From contig CAKUDG010000014.1 in NCBI GenBank assembly GCA_934644965.1, positions 11,538 to 75,537 on the forward strand: DNA of 64,000 nucleotides, written 5' to 3'. This document shows positions 37,601 through 46,937 of the stretch, one piece after another. Both the position numbers and the translations under genes were made by a program. How positions within the stretch are numbered: position 1 is the stretch's first letter; each line of letters begins with the position of its first letter. This DNA comes from an uncultured Victivallales bacterium (lineage in GTDB: Bacteria; Verrucomicrobiota; Lentisphaeria; Victivallales; UBA1829). The notes beneath the pieces were generated by a model, which saw nothing but the letters and a program-made list of their open reading frames with translations, did not search any database and was not told where the DNA came from.

Positions 37601-39569
37601 AGCGGGCGGGATTCCCGAGAAGAGCCCCTTCCCATGCGGCCCGCCGCGTTCTCAGGGAATACGCTCCTTCGATTCTCAGATCCAGAATATGCTCCTCTTC
37701 CTCCGCAGAGCGGGAAAAAATGCGTGACGGAAGGACTTTGATTTCACGCAGGGATGGATCGCTCTGCAGACGGAATGTGCCTTCGGTATCGTTCCGGGCA
37801 AGAACTCCCGGGATGGAAAAAGCTGTGATTTTCCAGTTTCCCTCCGCTTCCAATCTTCCGTTCCCGGAAGTCTGGAGAAGGGCGGCTGCGCTCAGAGAAC
37901 CCGAAAAACGGGCTGGAAGCTTCCCTTCCTTCTGAGACATCAGCCCGGAAAGCGTTTCGAGCTTCCATCCGGCAAGCGTCAGTTCCATGCCTGCATTTCC
38001 GGCGTCGAAGCGGATTCCGCCGGATTCGGAAAGTTCAAACCCGGCCTTTCCCCGACTGCGCATGTGCAGGCGCGTTTCTCCTCTATCCGCGGAAAGATCC
38101 AGAAAGCACTCTCCGAGGGTCCCTTCCCGCCGGCGGAAGGAATATTCCACATTCTGTTCCGATTTCAGAAGAAGATCCCGGAAAACGGCGTCCCGGAGGA
38201 GGAGAGTCTCCGCGGAAGCGGAAAATCCGCTCCGGCAGGAAACGTCAAGATCTCTCACGGAAACGGCGGCTTCCCATTTTCCGGAAAGATTCCGCGGGTC
38301 CGTGCGGAAACGGCTCAGAACGGGAAGAAAATAGAGATGAGGAGAATCCATGACGGCCTCCAGACGAAAATCGGCATCGAAAGTCTGCGGATGGAAAGAC
38401 CCGCTCACGGAAACGTGCAAACTTTCCTCTCCGTCCCGGGACTCCTTGAAAAGAAAACGGGACAATTCCACGCGTCCCGTCTCCGGGTTGTAAGCTCCCT
38501 CCGCATCCAGCGTGAGGCTGAGAAGGCTCAGGTCATACGGTCCCGCCTTTCCCTCCGGAGATTCCAGCCGGAGCCTCAGATGACCTTCTCTCGGCACCAG
38601 ATTTTCCCCCGTCACATATTCCGCAGAAAGTTCCAGAGGAAGATCTTCCAGATCCATCCCTTCCTGTTCCCAGCGGAGGGAACCTTTCAGGAACAATTCG
38701 TGCCTCTCTCCCGGACTCCATCCCCCGCTCCGGAAACTGTCCACGGAAAAACAGATCCGTCTTTCCTCCTCCTTTTTCTTTCCCTTTTTCCGGCGGCTTT
38801 CTCTTTCTCCAGAAACAAGAAGAGACTCATCCTGCCACTCAAAAACGGAATCCCGGAGAGTGAGAGGACCTGTTTTCCAGCGGGAAATCAAGTGCAGCAG
38901 CAAAGGAATTTTCCCGAATCGTTTCCCTTCTTCACCGCAGAAAGCGTCCTCCCCGTTTTTTCCGCCGCGGGCATCCGGGAGGTCCCTTTCCGAAGCATCA
39001 GCCCCTCTTTCCGGACTCTTCCTTCGCTGAAGGAAATACAGTCCTTCGGCATCGACGGAATGCAGTCCGGCACGTCCGGAAAGAAGCGCCGGAATCTGAA
39101 AAGCCAGCAACACATTGCGGACCGAAAATTCAAAGGATTTTCCTTTCCCAAGGGATCCCGATCCCCTCAGACCGGAAACCCGGAAACGTCCGCGAATCGG
39201 AGACAGCTCCGCATCCTCCGCCGAAAGTTCCACTCCTGTCGCCGCGGAAAGCAGCGGAAGCCAGCAGAAACACAGCATCGGCGACGAAAGCAGAACAAAA
39301 TACAAACAGACCAGCAGAACAGTGAATGTGCTCAGACAAAAGATAAAACGTCTTCCCCTCCTCCTCCGGGACGGCCTGCCCTCCTGCGGCGGATCACTCC
39401 GCTGCAAAAGACCGGATTCCCGGGACCGTAAATCTGACGCCTGAGACAAAGCTGACGGCTGAGACACATCTGACGGCAGGGACAATTGCCGTTCCCTTAT
39501 TCCCGTCTCTGCCCCGTTCTCATCGTTTCCATGATTTCTGCTGTGTTTTCTTCCGCGTCTTCCGGTCAT
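34662..39569 (-). CDS. Very large AsmA/TamB-like envelope protein
   Basis: A protein of 1635 residues. A basic N-terminus with short six-residue repeats (SDVSQP/SALSQA-type, from an 18-base DNA repeat at about 39430-39482) precedes one TM anchor (FCLSTFTVLLVCLYFVLL), so the rest lies in the periplasm. Long beta-rich repeats follow, with AsmA-like segments (GVELSAEDAELSPIRGRFRVSGLRG; AsmA_2/DUF3971-like C-terminus DTAR-like NPFANTARVETVTHFG). Several low-complexity inserts occur, the largest a Ser/Glu run encoded at about 35870-36000. AsmA-like proteins bridge the periplasm and are linked to lipid transport. The start is the ATG of MTGRRGRK, preceded by AGGAAG; the frame is open 65 codons further. 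Confidence 0.75.
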   Translation of the reverse strand: MTGRRGRKHSRNHGNDENGAETGIRERQLSLPSDVSQPSALSQASDLRSRESGLLQRSDPPQEGRPSRRRRGRRFIFCLSTFTVLLVCLYFVLLSSPMLCFCWLPLLSAATGVELSAEDAELSPIRGRFRVSGLRGSGSLGKGKSFEFSVRNVLLAFQIPALLSGRAGLHSVDAEGLYFLQRRKSPERGADASERDLPDARGGKNGEDAFCGEEGKRFGKIPLLLHLISRWKTGPLTLRDSVFEWQDESLLVSGERESRRKKGKKKEEERRICFSVDSFRSGGWSPGERHELFLKGSLRWEQEGMDLEDLPLELSAEYVTGENLVPREGHLRLRLESPEGKAGPYDLSLLSLTLDAEGAYNPETGRVELSRFLFKESRDGEESLHVSVSGSFHPQTFDADFRLEAVMDSPHLYFLPVLSRFRTDPRNLSGKWEAAVSVRDLDVSCRSGFSASAETLLLRDAVFRDLLLKSEQNVEYSFRRREGTLGECFLDLSADRGETRLHMRSRGKAGFELSESGGIRFDAGNAGMELTLAGWKLETLSGLMSQKEGKLPARFSGSLSAAALLQTSGNGRLEAEGNWKITAFSIPGVLARNDTEGTFRLQSDPSLREIKVLPSRIFSRSAEEEEHILDLRIEGAYSLRTRRAAWEGALLGNPARFSRILLGKKAEQFAGIMKDIPRFSADFQAESRNAGESGTLKAVLNFPFFFFPSGSEGASAPEDFPAGAVASSSPPGGAAGKKGSGEKKTATPLRVDWTLLKDGKRFRIPSLTVSGGGGGGGTDGEAQVLDLRAEGTFSLPFSMESGSVEIRRMNAEMLSALLSRAGGKLRGRRMAKWPERLGIEELFGGKLSFDLVPGKGKELVVRGQAALRMRDGSSLKAELQSPVRVLSGPLRLLSLPCLELTGNSLSLPVWGNTLFVRNEEAFHFSSGRVSGRVELTADFRERKYRLVSEGLEGRNVEFFTRREKPWTFGDCFTAGALDVLLRKELTFDHLSFRFPDRNTAFTLSGHLPLRRGEDALSHLDADVESLSGIFLADMFPLFEDRGIPGICSLQGTGAWTLDPAARINRFSGDFTFRELCFASGTDAAGSELHFDVSKKPEGLFWKDSSFLLSVSPAPFSASLQEDAGGPALAAGRMGQPLQEKKGETKKKILSVFWDGGIGYAGNQTETPGASAPELSVRSDCMDLELLLTCFPISSSSSSSFVPASSISSSFSEASSEKSSSDSFSESASGEERVRRKGLLPEDFSPSSEDGERRGGETAPPPFVHHDEKEKNWQSRLNLNLENITYTDELSAKLNGTLLLNSKRLSSEELLLTLNGSFPLSIGGELGYGEKELDCPFSLTLSSGQLHLAPLFHVFSHTPLIQSVTAEVESLSCTLEGKCASEALLKETLSGNLEMTLGMLSFPFSAKDTLLALEILLLPMEYLPDLIALIPLENVRNGLTGILENVKEMIAGRQDISFRNGAVRLSVEQGKVFFQEVCLDGSVIRSEIVGGEVNPFANTARVETVTHFGLLRFPLLFEGPLHSLHADLSRFPFEFMKENTVPLLSGAWSVINGELLREEFFPDTAAEESESDNQEGKNTASAPASSSETASNGDEYRRSQTGGKEEQESSSSLPSPSGETGSFFFSREFFPGFSLP

Positions 39570-39898
39570 CTCTTCCTGATCTTTGTTTTCACATTTCACA
39601 TCCACAATTTCACATCGCGCGCTTTCTTCAAGCCCGGGGCGATTGCGCGTTGGGTTCTCCTCTCCCCGATGCAGAGGAGGAGTCCGGATTCTGCGCGAGT
39701 ACCCCCAGTCCGGCATTTCCGCTTTTCCGGCCGTCATCACTACAGACGGCGGAAGCGGTTTCAAAAAGCAGTTTGCCTAATTTGCCCCCGTCCAGCGGGA
39801 ATGTCAAACAAAAGTACGGAGAAGCGCCTTGTATTTCCTCCTTTTGCTTTCTACATTATCCCCGAGATCATCACCATGGAGACACGGAAGAATCCCCC
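39570..39898. other. Divergent intergenic region between the AsmA-like and AraC-type genes
   Basis: 329 bases with no gene that I can support. CTACATTATCCCC near 39851 resembles the minus-10 region of two other promoters in this window and probably serves the AraC-type gene. Confidence 0.4.
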
Positions 39899-40813
39899 AT
39901 GAAACTGAATCAGCTTCTCCGACACATGGAATCGACCACGGGAGCATCCATCTTCCTTCACATTCTGCACCCGGCCTTCCTGGATTGCGAAGCGCTGCAT
40001 CTGGCTCCGGACCAGTATATCCATCACGGACCGTTCTGCCGCGCTGTGAAACTGAGCGGACATTTTGCCGAATGCTGCGCCAGCAAAGACAAAACTGTCT
40101 GGGATGCGAGGGAAGGAAAGGCGTTTGAACGGATCTGCCCCTTCGGACTCTGGGAACTGGTCACCCCCTTTTTCCACCGGGAGGACCTGGCCGCGGTGCT
40201 CTACATGGGCCATCTCCGAAAAAAAAACGGCAGCGGCGGAGACGGCAATACGGAAAGTGAAGGGAAGGTGAATGCAGAAGGAACGTTTCCCGGCGGGACA
40301 GAAGGAATCCATGTCCCCCTCCTGACAGAGGAACTCCGGCAGCGTTTGTATGAATACAGCCGTTTCCTGACGGAATTCCTGCATCTGGAAATCGATCTCT
40401 GGATCCTTTCCGGCGGTATGAACGGAAAAAAACGCGGCGAAAATTATTACTGCGAATGCACCCGGCGTTTCATCGACTGCAATTTCACGGAAAACGTCTC
40501 CATGACGGAACTTGCGGAAATGCTGCGCGTCCACCCCGGCTATCTCGGGGAACTCCTCAAAAAGCATTGCGGGAAAAGCTTCCGCCGCATGCTTGCCGAA
40601 CGGCGCATTCATGAGTCCCAGGTCTATTTAAGGCTTCACAGACACCTGAGCATCGCACAGGTCGCCGGACTCTGCGGATTCGACGACAGCAACTACTTTT
40701 CCCAGGTCTTCCGCAGAATCACCGGCTGCACTCCACGCGAATATCAGAAATTCTCCCCGAAAACGGGTGCTTCCTCTCCCGGAGAAGGAGCCGGAAGAAT
40801 CTGCCAGACCTGA
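39899..40813 (+). CDS. AraC-family transcriptional regulator with PocR-type sensor domain
   Basis: A protein of 304 residues. The N-terminal PocR-like ligand domain (about 1-170) has the conserved cysteine pattern HGPFCRAVK, CCASKDKTVWDA and ICPFGLWELVTP. It is interrupted by a Gly/Asn/Glu-rich insert (about 113-137). The C-terminal AraC DNA-binding domain has two HTH motifs (SMTELAEMLRVHPGYLGELLKKHCGKSF and LSIAQVAGLCGFDDSNYFSQVFRRITGCTPREYQKF). PocR domains bind small molecules such as sugars or diols. It is divergent from the AsmA-like gene; its target is unknown. Confidence 0.9.
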   Translation: MKLNQLLRHMESTTGASIFLHILHPAFLDCEALHLAPDQYIHHGPFCRAVKLSGHFAECCASKDKTVWDAREGKAFERICPFGLWELVTPFFHREDLAAVLYMGHLRKKNGSGGDGNTESEGKVNAEGTFPGGTEGIHVPLLTEELRQRLYEYSRFLTEFLHLEIDLWILSGGMNGKKRGENYYCECTRRFIDCNFTENVSMTELAEMLRVHPGYLGELLKKHCGKSFRRMLAERRIHESQVYLRLHRHLSIAQVAGLCGFDDSNYFSQVFRRITGCTPREYQKFSPKTGASSPGEGAGRICQT

Positions 40814-40952
40814 TTTTCTCTTTTTCTCCCGGCACAGCACAGTATCCCCAGACTTCCTTTTTTCAACGGGGAAGGGAAGACACCCCCCCTCGCCCGGAAG
40901 GAAATGAATCCTGCGGAGGGGAGGAAGAAGGGGACTGCGGGGCGGCACCGCC

Positions 40953-42173
40953 TCAGCGGCGGGAAGCGGGGAAAGAAGAACGCCTTGCATTCCGGGGATC
41001 TCCGGGCTTCAGCACCTCACAGGTCACCACGATGTCGGTCAGCGAAAAGCCGAAACCCGAACGGAAAAGAAGCGGATCGAACAATTCCGAAAGCCCCCCA
41101 TGCTTTCCTTCAAGAACCGATCCCAGATAAACAGGCTGCCCCTCCCGGACCACCACGGTGCTTGCCAGAGACTGGACTTTCACGGAACACTCCTTCCCCG
41201 TCCCGGGATCCAGATACGTCAAGGAAGGATACAATTCAAGCGTCACGTTTCCGGTCGTCTCGTTGTAAAAAGGACGGATCATCAGACGGGCGCCGACATC
41301 CAGCATCCGCAGATTCTCCAGTCCGTTTCTCTGAACAATCAGGATCCGATCCCCCGCGGCAATCAGCAGATCCGGCACCAGAGTCTGGGCCTGAAGCCAT
41401 GCGGGATCCACAATGGTTTCTCCTTTCCAGAGCGTCGCCGGGAGTCCGTTACTCGTCATCAGCATCATGGAGTTGGCCGAAAGCGTCCCCCCGCCCAGGC
41501 GTTTCAGAGAAAAATCGGGCTTCTTCCCCGGTGGCGGAGCAGGGACATGCCCACCCCACGCCGCAGCAGCCCCCCCGGAGGAAGGGAAAAAACGCCGGAC
41601 CGTTGCAGAATCCCCCGGGAAATCCGGTTTCCGCTGAATCGGCAGAGAAGAAAACACATCCCTCCCAGGAGGAGGGCGGCGCGGAAAGAGGTGCTCCCCG
41701 GCAGGAGGCCGCAGGAGAAGTCCGCCTCCGGAAACAGCGGACGCTCCGTTGAAATCCACCGTCACACGAATATTGTATTCCTCCGGCTGCGCAGAGCGGA
41801 TGAAGCCGGAAATCTGTTCAATCACTGCAGGAACATCATAGACCAGGACCGATTCCCTTGCCTTCTCATACACCAGGATTCCGCCGTCCCGGGAAAGCCA
41901 GGGGCGGCAGATGCTGTCGACCGTTTCATAACTCAGCTGTCCCAGCGGAAGGAAACGGTAGATTTTCTCCTGAGCAACGTCTCCCACGCGGCTGCGGCCG
42001 ACCCGCCGCACTTTCACGGACGGGCGCTTCTCCGCCTTCCCTCCCCCGCCGTCCCCCTTCTCCGGCACGGCGCTTCCGGACTCCGCTGCGGCGGCCGCTG
42101 GAAAAGCGGAAAAAAAAGCGGCAGATACGGCGCAGAAAAAACAAAATATCCCCGCCAGACAACGCTTCTTCAT
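40953..42173 (-). CDS. Secretin-domain (GspD/PilQ-like) envelope protein
   Basis: A protein of 406 residues with a signal peptide (MKKRCLAGIFCFFCAVSAAF, cleavage after AAAA). An N-domain-like part (YRFLPLGQLSYETVDSICRPWL ... VYDVPAVIEQISGFI) resembles secretin N1 repeats. A Pro/Gly-rich middle (about 150-240) follows, then a C-terminal piece with the secretin pattern: DVGARLMIRPFYNETTGNVTLELYPSLTYL and VVVREGQPVYLGSVLEG. No other secretion genes are adjacent. A longer start at 42224 is possible. It could form an outer-membrane ring or be a non-pore relative. Confidence 0.6.
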   Translation of the reverse strand: MKKRCLAGIFCFFCAVSAAFFSAFPAAAAAESGSAVPEKGDGGGGKAEKRPSVKVRRVGRSRVGDVAQEKIYRFLPLGQLSYETVDSICRPWLSRDGGILVYEKARESVLVYDVPAVIEQISGFIRSAQPEEYNIRVTVDFNGASAVSGGGLLLRPPAGEHLFPRRPPPGRDVFSSLPIQRKPDFPGDSATVRRFFPSSGGAAAAWGGHVPAPPPGKKPDFSLKRLGGGTLSANSMMLMTSNGLPATLWKGETIVDPAWLQAQTLVPDLLIAAGDRILIVQRNGLENLRMLDVGARLMIRPFYNETTGNVTLELYPSLTYLDPGTGKECSVKVQSLASTVVVREGQPVYLGSVLEGKHGGLSELFDPLLFRSGFGFSLTDIVVTCEVLKPGDPRNARRSSFPASRR

Positions 42174-42334
42174 CCGCCCGGTCCCCGTCCGCCCGCGTTC
42201 CAGAACATTTCCCTCCTCCGGCATAAAATCACACCCGCTCCTCTCCTGTTCCCGCTTTTTTTCATTTTAGCACCGCAAAGCCCAAAAAGCAACCGAAAAA
42301 TCCGGGAAAGACAAGAGGGAGAAACGGGAATAAA

Positions 42335-42362
42335 TTGTATTTCTGAAAAATGACATTATAGT
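42335..42362 (+). promoter_or_regulatory. Promoter of the sigma-factor gene
   Basis: TTGTAT at 42335-42340, 16 bases, TATAGT at 42357-42362, about 50 bases upstream of the ATG, which has GGAGG 8 bases before it. Confidence 0.6.
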
Positions 42363-42416
42363 GCCGATGATCTCTTCCCGCGCTTTTCCCCGGCCGGGAA
42401 TCCGGAGGCTTTTCCC

Positions 42417-43028
42417 ATGAACAACAAAGACAAAGCGGATCAAATGCTCACACGCCTCTCCCTGATCGGGAAGGCAAAAAATCCTTCCGACGAAAACGCA
42501 TGGGCGGACTTCACCGCTTATTACCGGAAGTACATCTACAACATTGTGCGGAAAATGGGTCTTGCGCATCACGATGCGGACGAAGTCGTGCAGATCACGC
42601 TGGTCAAGATCTGGAACGCCATGCCCTCCTTTGAATACGCTCCGGAAAAAGGACGCTTCCGGAGCTGGATCTGCAGGATCGCCGGAAACACGGCAAAAAA
42701 TTATATCCGTGCGCGCGGACCGGTCCCGGTGTCGCTTTCCTCCATGGAATGGGATTCGGAGGACATGCTGGACTACGCCGTCCGCCCGGAAGTGGAGGCG
42801 CTCGCACAGAAGGAATGGGAACTCTATCTGCCGGAACTGGCGCTGAAAAACATCTCCGGCTCCTTCGACAGAAGGACCATACAGGCGTTCACCATGATGT
42901 CCAGGGGCATTCCCGTCAACGAGATTGCCGCGAAACTGGGGATCGCGGAAAGCAGCGTGTATGTTTACAAGAAAAGAGTCAAGGAAAAACTCGTTGAGGA
43001 AATCGCCCGTCTGCAGAAGGAGCTCTGA
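42417..43028 (+). CDS. ECF-type RNA polymerase sigma factor
   Basis: A sigma70-family factor of 203 residues. Region 2 contains ADFTAYYRKYIYNIVRKMGLAHHDADEVVQITLVKIWNAM and FRSWICRIAGNTAKNYIRAR. Region 4 is an HTH, GIPVNEIAAKLGIAESSVYVYKKRVKEKLVEEI. No anti-sigma gene with TM helix follows; the next gene is a 747-residue protein of unknown role starting 77 bases later. The PVC group has many such sigma factors. Target promoters unknown. Confidence 0.92.
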   Translation: MNNKDKADQMLTRLSLIGKAKNPSDENAWADFTAYYRKYIYNIVRKMGLAHHDADEVVQITLVKIWNAMPSFEYAPEKGRFRSWICRIAGNTAKNYIRARGPVPVSLSSMEWDSEDMLDYAVRPEVEALAQKEWELYLPELALKNISGSFDRRTIQAFTMMSRGIPVNEIAAKLGIAESSVYVYKKRVKEKLVEEIARLQKEL

Positions 43029-43105
43029 ACGAAGACGCCGGCCTGGCATATTGCGTTTCCACTTTCACACACTCACATGCAAACAAAATCGAGGGATTCT
43101 TGCAC

Positions 43106-45349
43106 ATGGCTGAAAAAATCACTCTTCCCGACTGCGGCATGTTTTTCGGCGTTCCCGTCTACATCGACCGCGGCGACTATGTCTTCCAGACAACCGGCCC
43201 CTTCTACACCAGCTGGGTCTCCGAAGACCACGATCCCGCATGGTACGTGGAAAAAGCAAAGGAGGACAATCAGGGCAATCTGCTCATCCTCTGGGACGGC
43301 GGAGCCACCAGGCGCTGCCTGAAATCCGCGGCCTCCTGGCTCGCACTCGAAGAACTCGGTTACAGCGTCCCCGATCCCGACTGGGAAAACGGCAGATTCC
43401 TGACTCCGGAAGATTATCCCCCGATCCGGGAACGCTGGGAGGAACGGTACGGAGCCGGATTCTATCAGTTCGTCCGGGACGCTGCGGACAAGGGATTCCA
43501 CGTCTATTCCATTTACTCGAACGCAAATCCGGACTGGGTGGAAAAAATTGTGAAAGTTCCTCAGTTCCTCGGTTACAACGCGGGCGAAGCCTTCAGCTTC
43601 GGAACCGATCCGGAAGAATCTGAAGAGGAGGAGGAAGGGGGAGACAAGGGAAATACGGGGAAATCCACAGCCTCGGACAGCGAAAACCTTGCCCGCAACG
43701 GAGAAGGGGAGCTGCAGGAGAAAAAAATGCGTTTCCGAAAGGAAATGACCCTGGAAACCGTTGCGGAACGTTTTGCTCAGAATATCCGCGAATACTTCGC
43801 CGTCCGGCGGAAACAGGGATGGAACCGTTTTCTGGTTACAAGCGCCTCCTTCCATGTCGACTTTGAAATCGCCGCGGGAGGAAGCGACATCATCCCGCAC
43901 GTGGAGGGCTTCGCCTTCCGGAATCTGAATTTCGGCATGTCCATCTGCCGCGGACTCTACAGGCAGTGCGGACTGCCGCTCTGGGGATGTTATCTGGCGC
44001 ATGAGCATTATTCGTTTCTGCCGTACGCGTCCCCGCTGAAGAAAATGACCCTGGATGCCTCGCATTATCTGGCCTGTCTGAACGGGTCGAAGATCACGGT
44101 GCAGGAGAGCGGCTCCTGGTGGCAGCAGTCCGATCACGTGGAGGATACTCCCATGCACGACACCCCGAAATTCGACGCCGGACACATCCAGAACAACAAC
44201 CCGCACGACTACCGCGGACTCATCCCCGAGGCCAGAAAACACTATCCGCTGATCGGATATGAATCCAGGGAATGCCGCATGTACCGGAAAAGCGTCTCCG
44301 ACTTTTACGATTATCTCAAGCAGAACGGCGCGCCGGAAGGCCAGCCGGAAGTCCGCATCGCCGCGCTGAAAGGGCGTTTCGACTTCTGTTCCCAGTCCTA
44401 TGAGCCGAACTGCGCCGTCGCAGGAGCCTATGCCATTGCGGAAAAGAATCCGCGCTGGTACGAATCCCAGCCGGAACGGTCCTGGGAAATCTTCCGGAAG
44501 GTCTTCCATCCGCTGAACGACAGTTTCGGAGACTATAAGAATTTCTTCTTTTCCGGAACGCCTTACGGTATGACCGATATTGTCAGCTTTTCCGCTCCCC
44601 TCAGCGCGGATTTCCTCTCGGAAAACTACAGGGCCCTGCTCTTCACGGGGTGGAACAGCGCCGAGGAAGCTCAGTATGACATTCTTCTGGACTATGTGCG
44701 CAGGGGGGGAATCCTTTTCGCGGCAATTCCCCACTTTTCTGGAAACCTCACACGCGACGGAATCGCCTACAAAACGGAGGAACTCATCCGCGGAGGAGAT
44801 TTCCGGGAACTTTGCGGCGTGCGCGTGAAAAAGCGCGGCGGTCAGTTCTACTGGGCTCTGACCGCCGGAAACAATTCGCTCGGATCCTTCCCCAGAAACA
44901 AACGCTTCGGCGCTTTCTGCACCCATCTCGGAGAAATCGAAATGGAAAGCGGCGTGGAAGTCCTTGTCCATGAGGATGAGCAGTTCCTTCCGCTTCTGCT
45001 CCGGCACCGCTGCGGAAAAGGAGAAGTCTATTTTCTGAACTCCTGGGAATATCCGGGAGCGTATGATTCGGACTGGGCACCCGGATCTCTGCGCAGCTCT
45101 CCCGGCCTGATCGGGGAAATCTACAAAAGCATCGCGCTCCGCTGCAGGGGAAGCGCTTACATCACAGATGACGGAATCCTGCCGGGCAATGCCTGTTGCG
45201 ACATCACGTTCGCCTGCTATCCTCAGGCAAGGGAAGTGCTCCTGATGAACTGCAACTTCGCTTCCGAACGAACCTTCCGGCTCCATGCAGGGGGAAAGGA
45301 AACGCCTCTGACGCTTGCTCCGGCGGAATTCCGCTCTTTCCGCTACTAG
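43106..45349 (+). CDS. Large protein of unknown function, glycoside-hydrolase-like with GATase-like segment
   Basis: A protein of 747 residues without a signal peptide. The N-terminal half (CGMFFGVPVYIDRGDY..., YQFVRDAADKGFHVYSIYSNANPDW, LGYNAGEAFSFG) looks like a (beta/alpha)8 barrel of a sugar-acting enzyme, with YLAHEHYSF and VQESGSWWQQSDH as possible active-site loops. The segment YRALLFTGWNSAEEAQYDILLDYVRRGGILFAAIPHFSG matches the glutamine-amidotransferase-like trimerisation domain of GH42-type enzymes in style. An acidic insert (EESEEEEEGGDKG) lies at about 172-184. I cannot place it in a numbered family. ATG preceded by GAGGG. Confidence 0.6.
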   Translation: MAEKITLPDCGMFFGVPVYIDRGDYVFQTTGPFYTSWVSEDHDPAWYVEKAKEDNQGNLLILWDGGATRRCLKSAASWLALEELGYSVPDPDWENGRFLTPEDYPPIRERWEERYGAGFYQFVRDAADKGFHVYSIYSNANPDWVEKIVKVPQFLGYNAGEAFSFGTDPEESEEEEEGGDKGNTGKSTASDSENLARNGEGELQEKKMRFRKEMTLETVAERFAQNIREYFAVRRKQGWNRFLVTSASFHVDFEIAAGGSDIIPHVEGFAFRNLNFGMSICRGLYRQCGLPLWGCYLAHEHYSFLPYASPLKKMTLDASHYLACLNGSKITVQESGSWWQQSDHVEDTPMHDTPKFDAGHIQNNNPHDYRGLIPEARKHYPLIGYESRECRMYRKSVSDFYDYLKQNGAPEGQPEVRIAALKGRFDFCSQSYEPNCAVAGAYAIAEKNPRWYESQPERSWEIFRKVFHPLNDSFGDYKNFFFSGTPYGMTDIVSFSAPLSADFLSENYRALLFTGWNSAEEAQYDILLDYVRRGGILFAAIPHFSGNLTRDGIAYKTEELIRGGDFRELCGVRVKKRGGQFYWALTAGNNSLGSFPRNKRFGAFCTHLGEIEMESGVEVLVHEDEQFLPLLLRHRCGKGEVYFLNSWEYPGAYDSDWAPGSLRSSPGLIGEIYKSIALRCRGSAYITDDGILPGNACCDITFACYPQAREVLLMNCNFASERTFRLHAGGKETPLTLAPAEFRSFRY

Positions 45350-45596
45350 CGCCGCACTTCAATCTTTTCCTCCCCCCTCCTCTTCTCTTCCATCGTCGCA
45401 GCAGGCAGACACAGAAGAAACAGGAGAGTGGCCCCCCCGCCGGAAAACGCCTTTTCCCCCGGCGTGGAAGAAAATCCAGGGAACACTCCGGAGTCCCGGA
45501 AAAGGAAAAAGGAAGCCGGCTCTGGGGAATAGGAGAAGACAGACATGCAAAAGGAAGAACGACTGAACGACTGAAAGATAGAAAAGAAAAACGGCC

Positions 45597-46937
45597 ATGA
45601 ACTACGAGGAAGAAAGTCTGTTTTCCGGACAAGTCAACCGCCCTCTTGCGGACAGGATGCGTCCGCAATCGATCGACGAGATCGTGGGGCAGGACCATCT
45701 TTTCGGTCCGGACGCCCCCCTCCGGAAAATGATCGACAGCGGCCATCTTTCCAGCTTCATTCTCTGGGGTCCTCCCGGTTGCGGCAAGACGACTGCGGCA
45801 CGTCTCATGGCCAAAAACACCTCCATGCACTTTGTCGCGCTTTCAGCCGTTTTTTCCGGCATCGGAGATCTGCGCAAGGCGTTTGAAGATGCGGCGGCAA
45901 GAAGACGGACGGGAGAAGGCACTCTGCTCTTCGTCGATGAAATCCATCGCTTCAACCGTGCACAGCAGGATGGATTCCTGCCTTATGTGGAAAACGGCAC
46001 CGTCGTTCTGGTGGGCGCCACGACGGAAAATCCCTCGTTTGAGCTGAACAGCGCTCTTCTTTCCAGATGCAAGGTTTTCATTCTGAATCCGCTGGATCAG
46101 AACGCGCTGGAAAAGATCCTGCGCCGCGGGGAGGAAATTGTCGGCCGGACTCTTCCGCTCTTGCCCGAAGCCAGAAGCACTCTCGCGGATCTTTCCGACG
46201 GCGACGGACGCTATCTCATCAATCTCATGGAAACCGTCTTCGACCTGGCCGATCCCGCCGGAAAACTCGATTCCGGAGCTCTTTTGAAACTGGTTCAGCA
46301 GCGGGCCCCCATCTACGACAAAGACCGCGAAGGCCATTACAATCTGATCAGCGCCCTACATAAATCCCTGCGCGGTTCGGACACCGATGCGGCCCTGTAC
46401 TGGGCGGCGCGCATGATCGACGGCGGAGAAGATCCTCTCTATCTTCTCAGGCGGCTCACGCGTTTTGCCATGGAAGACGTCAGTCTGGCCGATCCGAATG
46501 CGCTCCGCATGGCAGTCGCCGCATGGGACACGTACGAACGGCTCGGTTCCCCAGAAGGCGATCTTGCCATTGCCGAACTGGTCATTTATCTCGGCTGCGC
46601 ACCGAAGTCCAACAGCGCCTACACCGCCTGGAGCCGTGCCCGGAAAGCGGCAAAACGCCATGCTTCGCTCATGCCTCCGAAGCATATCCTCAACGCCCCG
46701 ACCAAACTCATGAAGGAAATCGGTTACGGCAACGGATATCTCTATGACCACGACACACCGGAAGCCTTCTCCGGACAAAACTATTTCCCCGATTCCATGC
46801 CCAGAGAAGAATTCTACACCCCCCCTGACCGCGGCTTTGAACGGGAAATCCGGAAACGCCTGTCCTACTGGAAACAGCTCCGGGAATCCAAAGCGCAATC
46901 GAACGACGGAAAGGAATCACCCCCCTCTTCCTCCTGA
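45597..46937 (+). CDS. rarA: Replication-associated recombination protein A
   Basis: AAA+ clamp-loader-like ATPase (RarA/MgsA) acting at stalled forks. The 446 residues contain PLADRMRPQSIDEIVGQDHLFG, Walker A GPPGCGKT at 58-65, Walker B LLFVDEIHRFNRAQQDGFLPYVE, sensor 1 GATTENPSFELNSALLSRC, and the RarA-specific C-terminal segments KSLRGSDTDAALYWAARMI and YGNGYLYDHDTPEAFSGQNYFPD. Intact and of normal length. Confidence 0.96.
   Translation: MNYEEESLFSGQVNRPLADRMRPQSIDEIVGQDHLFGPDAPLRKMIDSGHLSSFILWGPPGCGKTTAARLMAKNTSMHFVALSAVFSGIGDLRKAFEDAAARRRTGEGTLLFVDEIHRFNRAQQDGFLPYVENGTVVLVGATTENPSFELNSALLSRCKVFILNPLDQNALEKILRRGEEIVGRTLPLLPEARSTLADLSDGDGRYLINLMETVFDLADPAGKLDSGALLKLVQQRAPIYDKDREGHYNLISALHKSLRGSDTDAALYWAARMIDGGEDPLYLLRRLTRFAMEDVSLADPNALRMAVAAWDTYERLGSPEGDLAIAELVIYLGCAPKSNSAYTAWSRARKAAKRHASLMPPKHILNAPTKLMKEIGYGNGYLYDHDTPEAFSGQNYFPDSMPREEFYTPPDRGFEREIRKRLSYWKQLRESKAQSNDGKESPPSSS

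Noticed and set aside
43073..45286. Long minus-strand ORF opposite the 747-residue protein
   Set aside because: No motif or ribosome site; it mirrors the real + strand gene.
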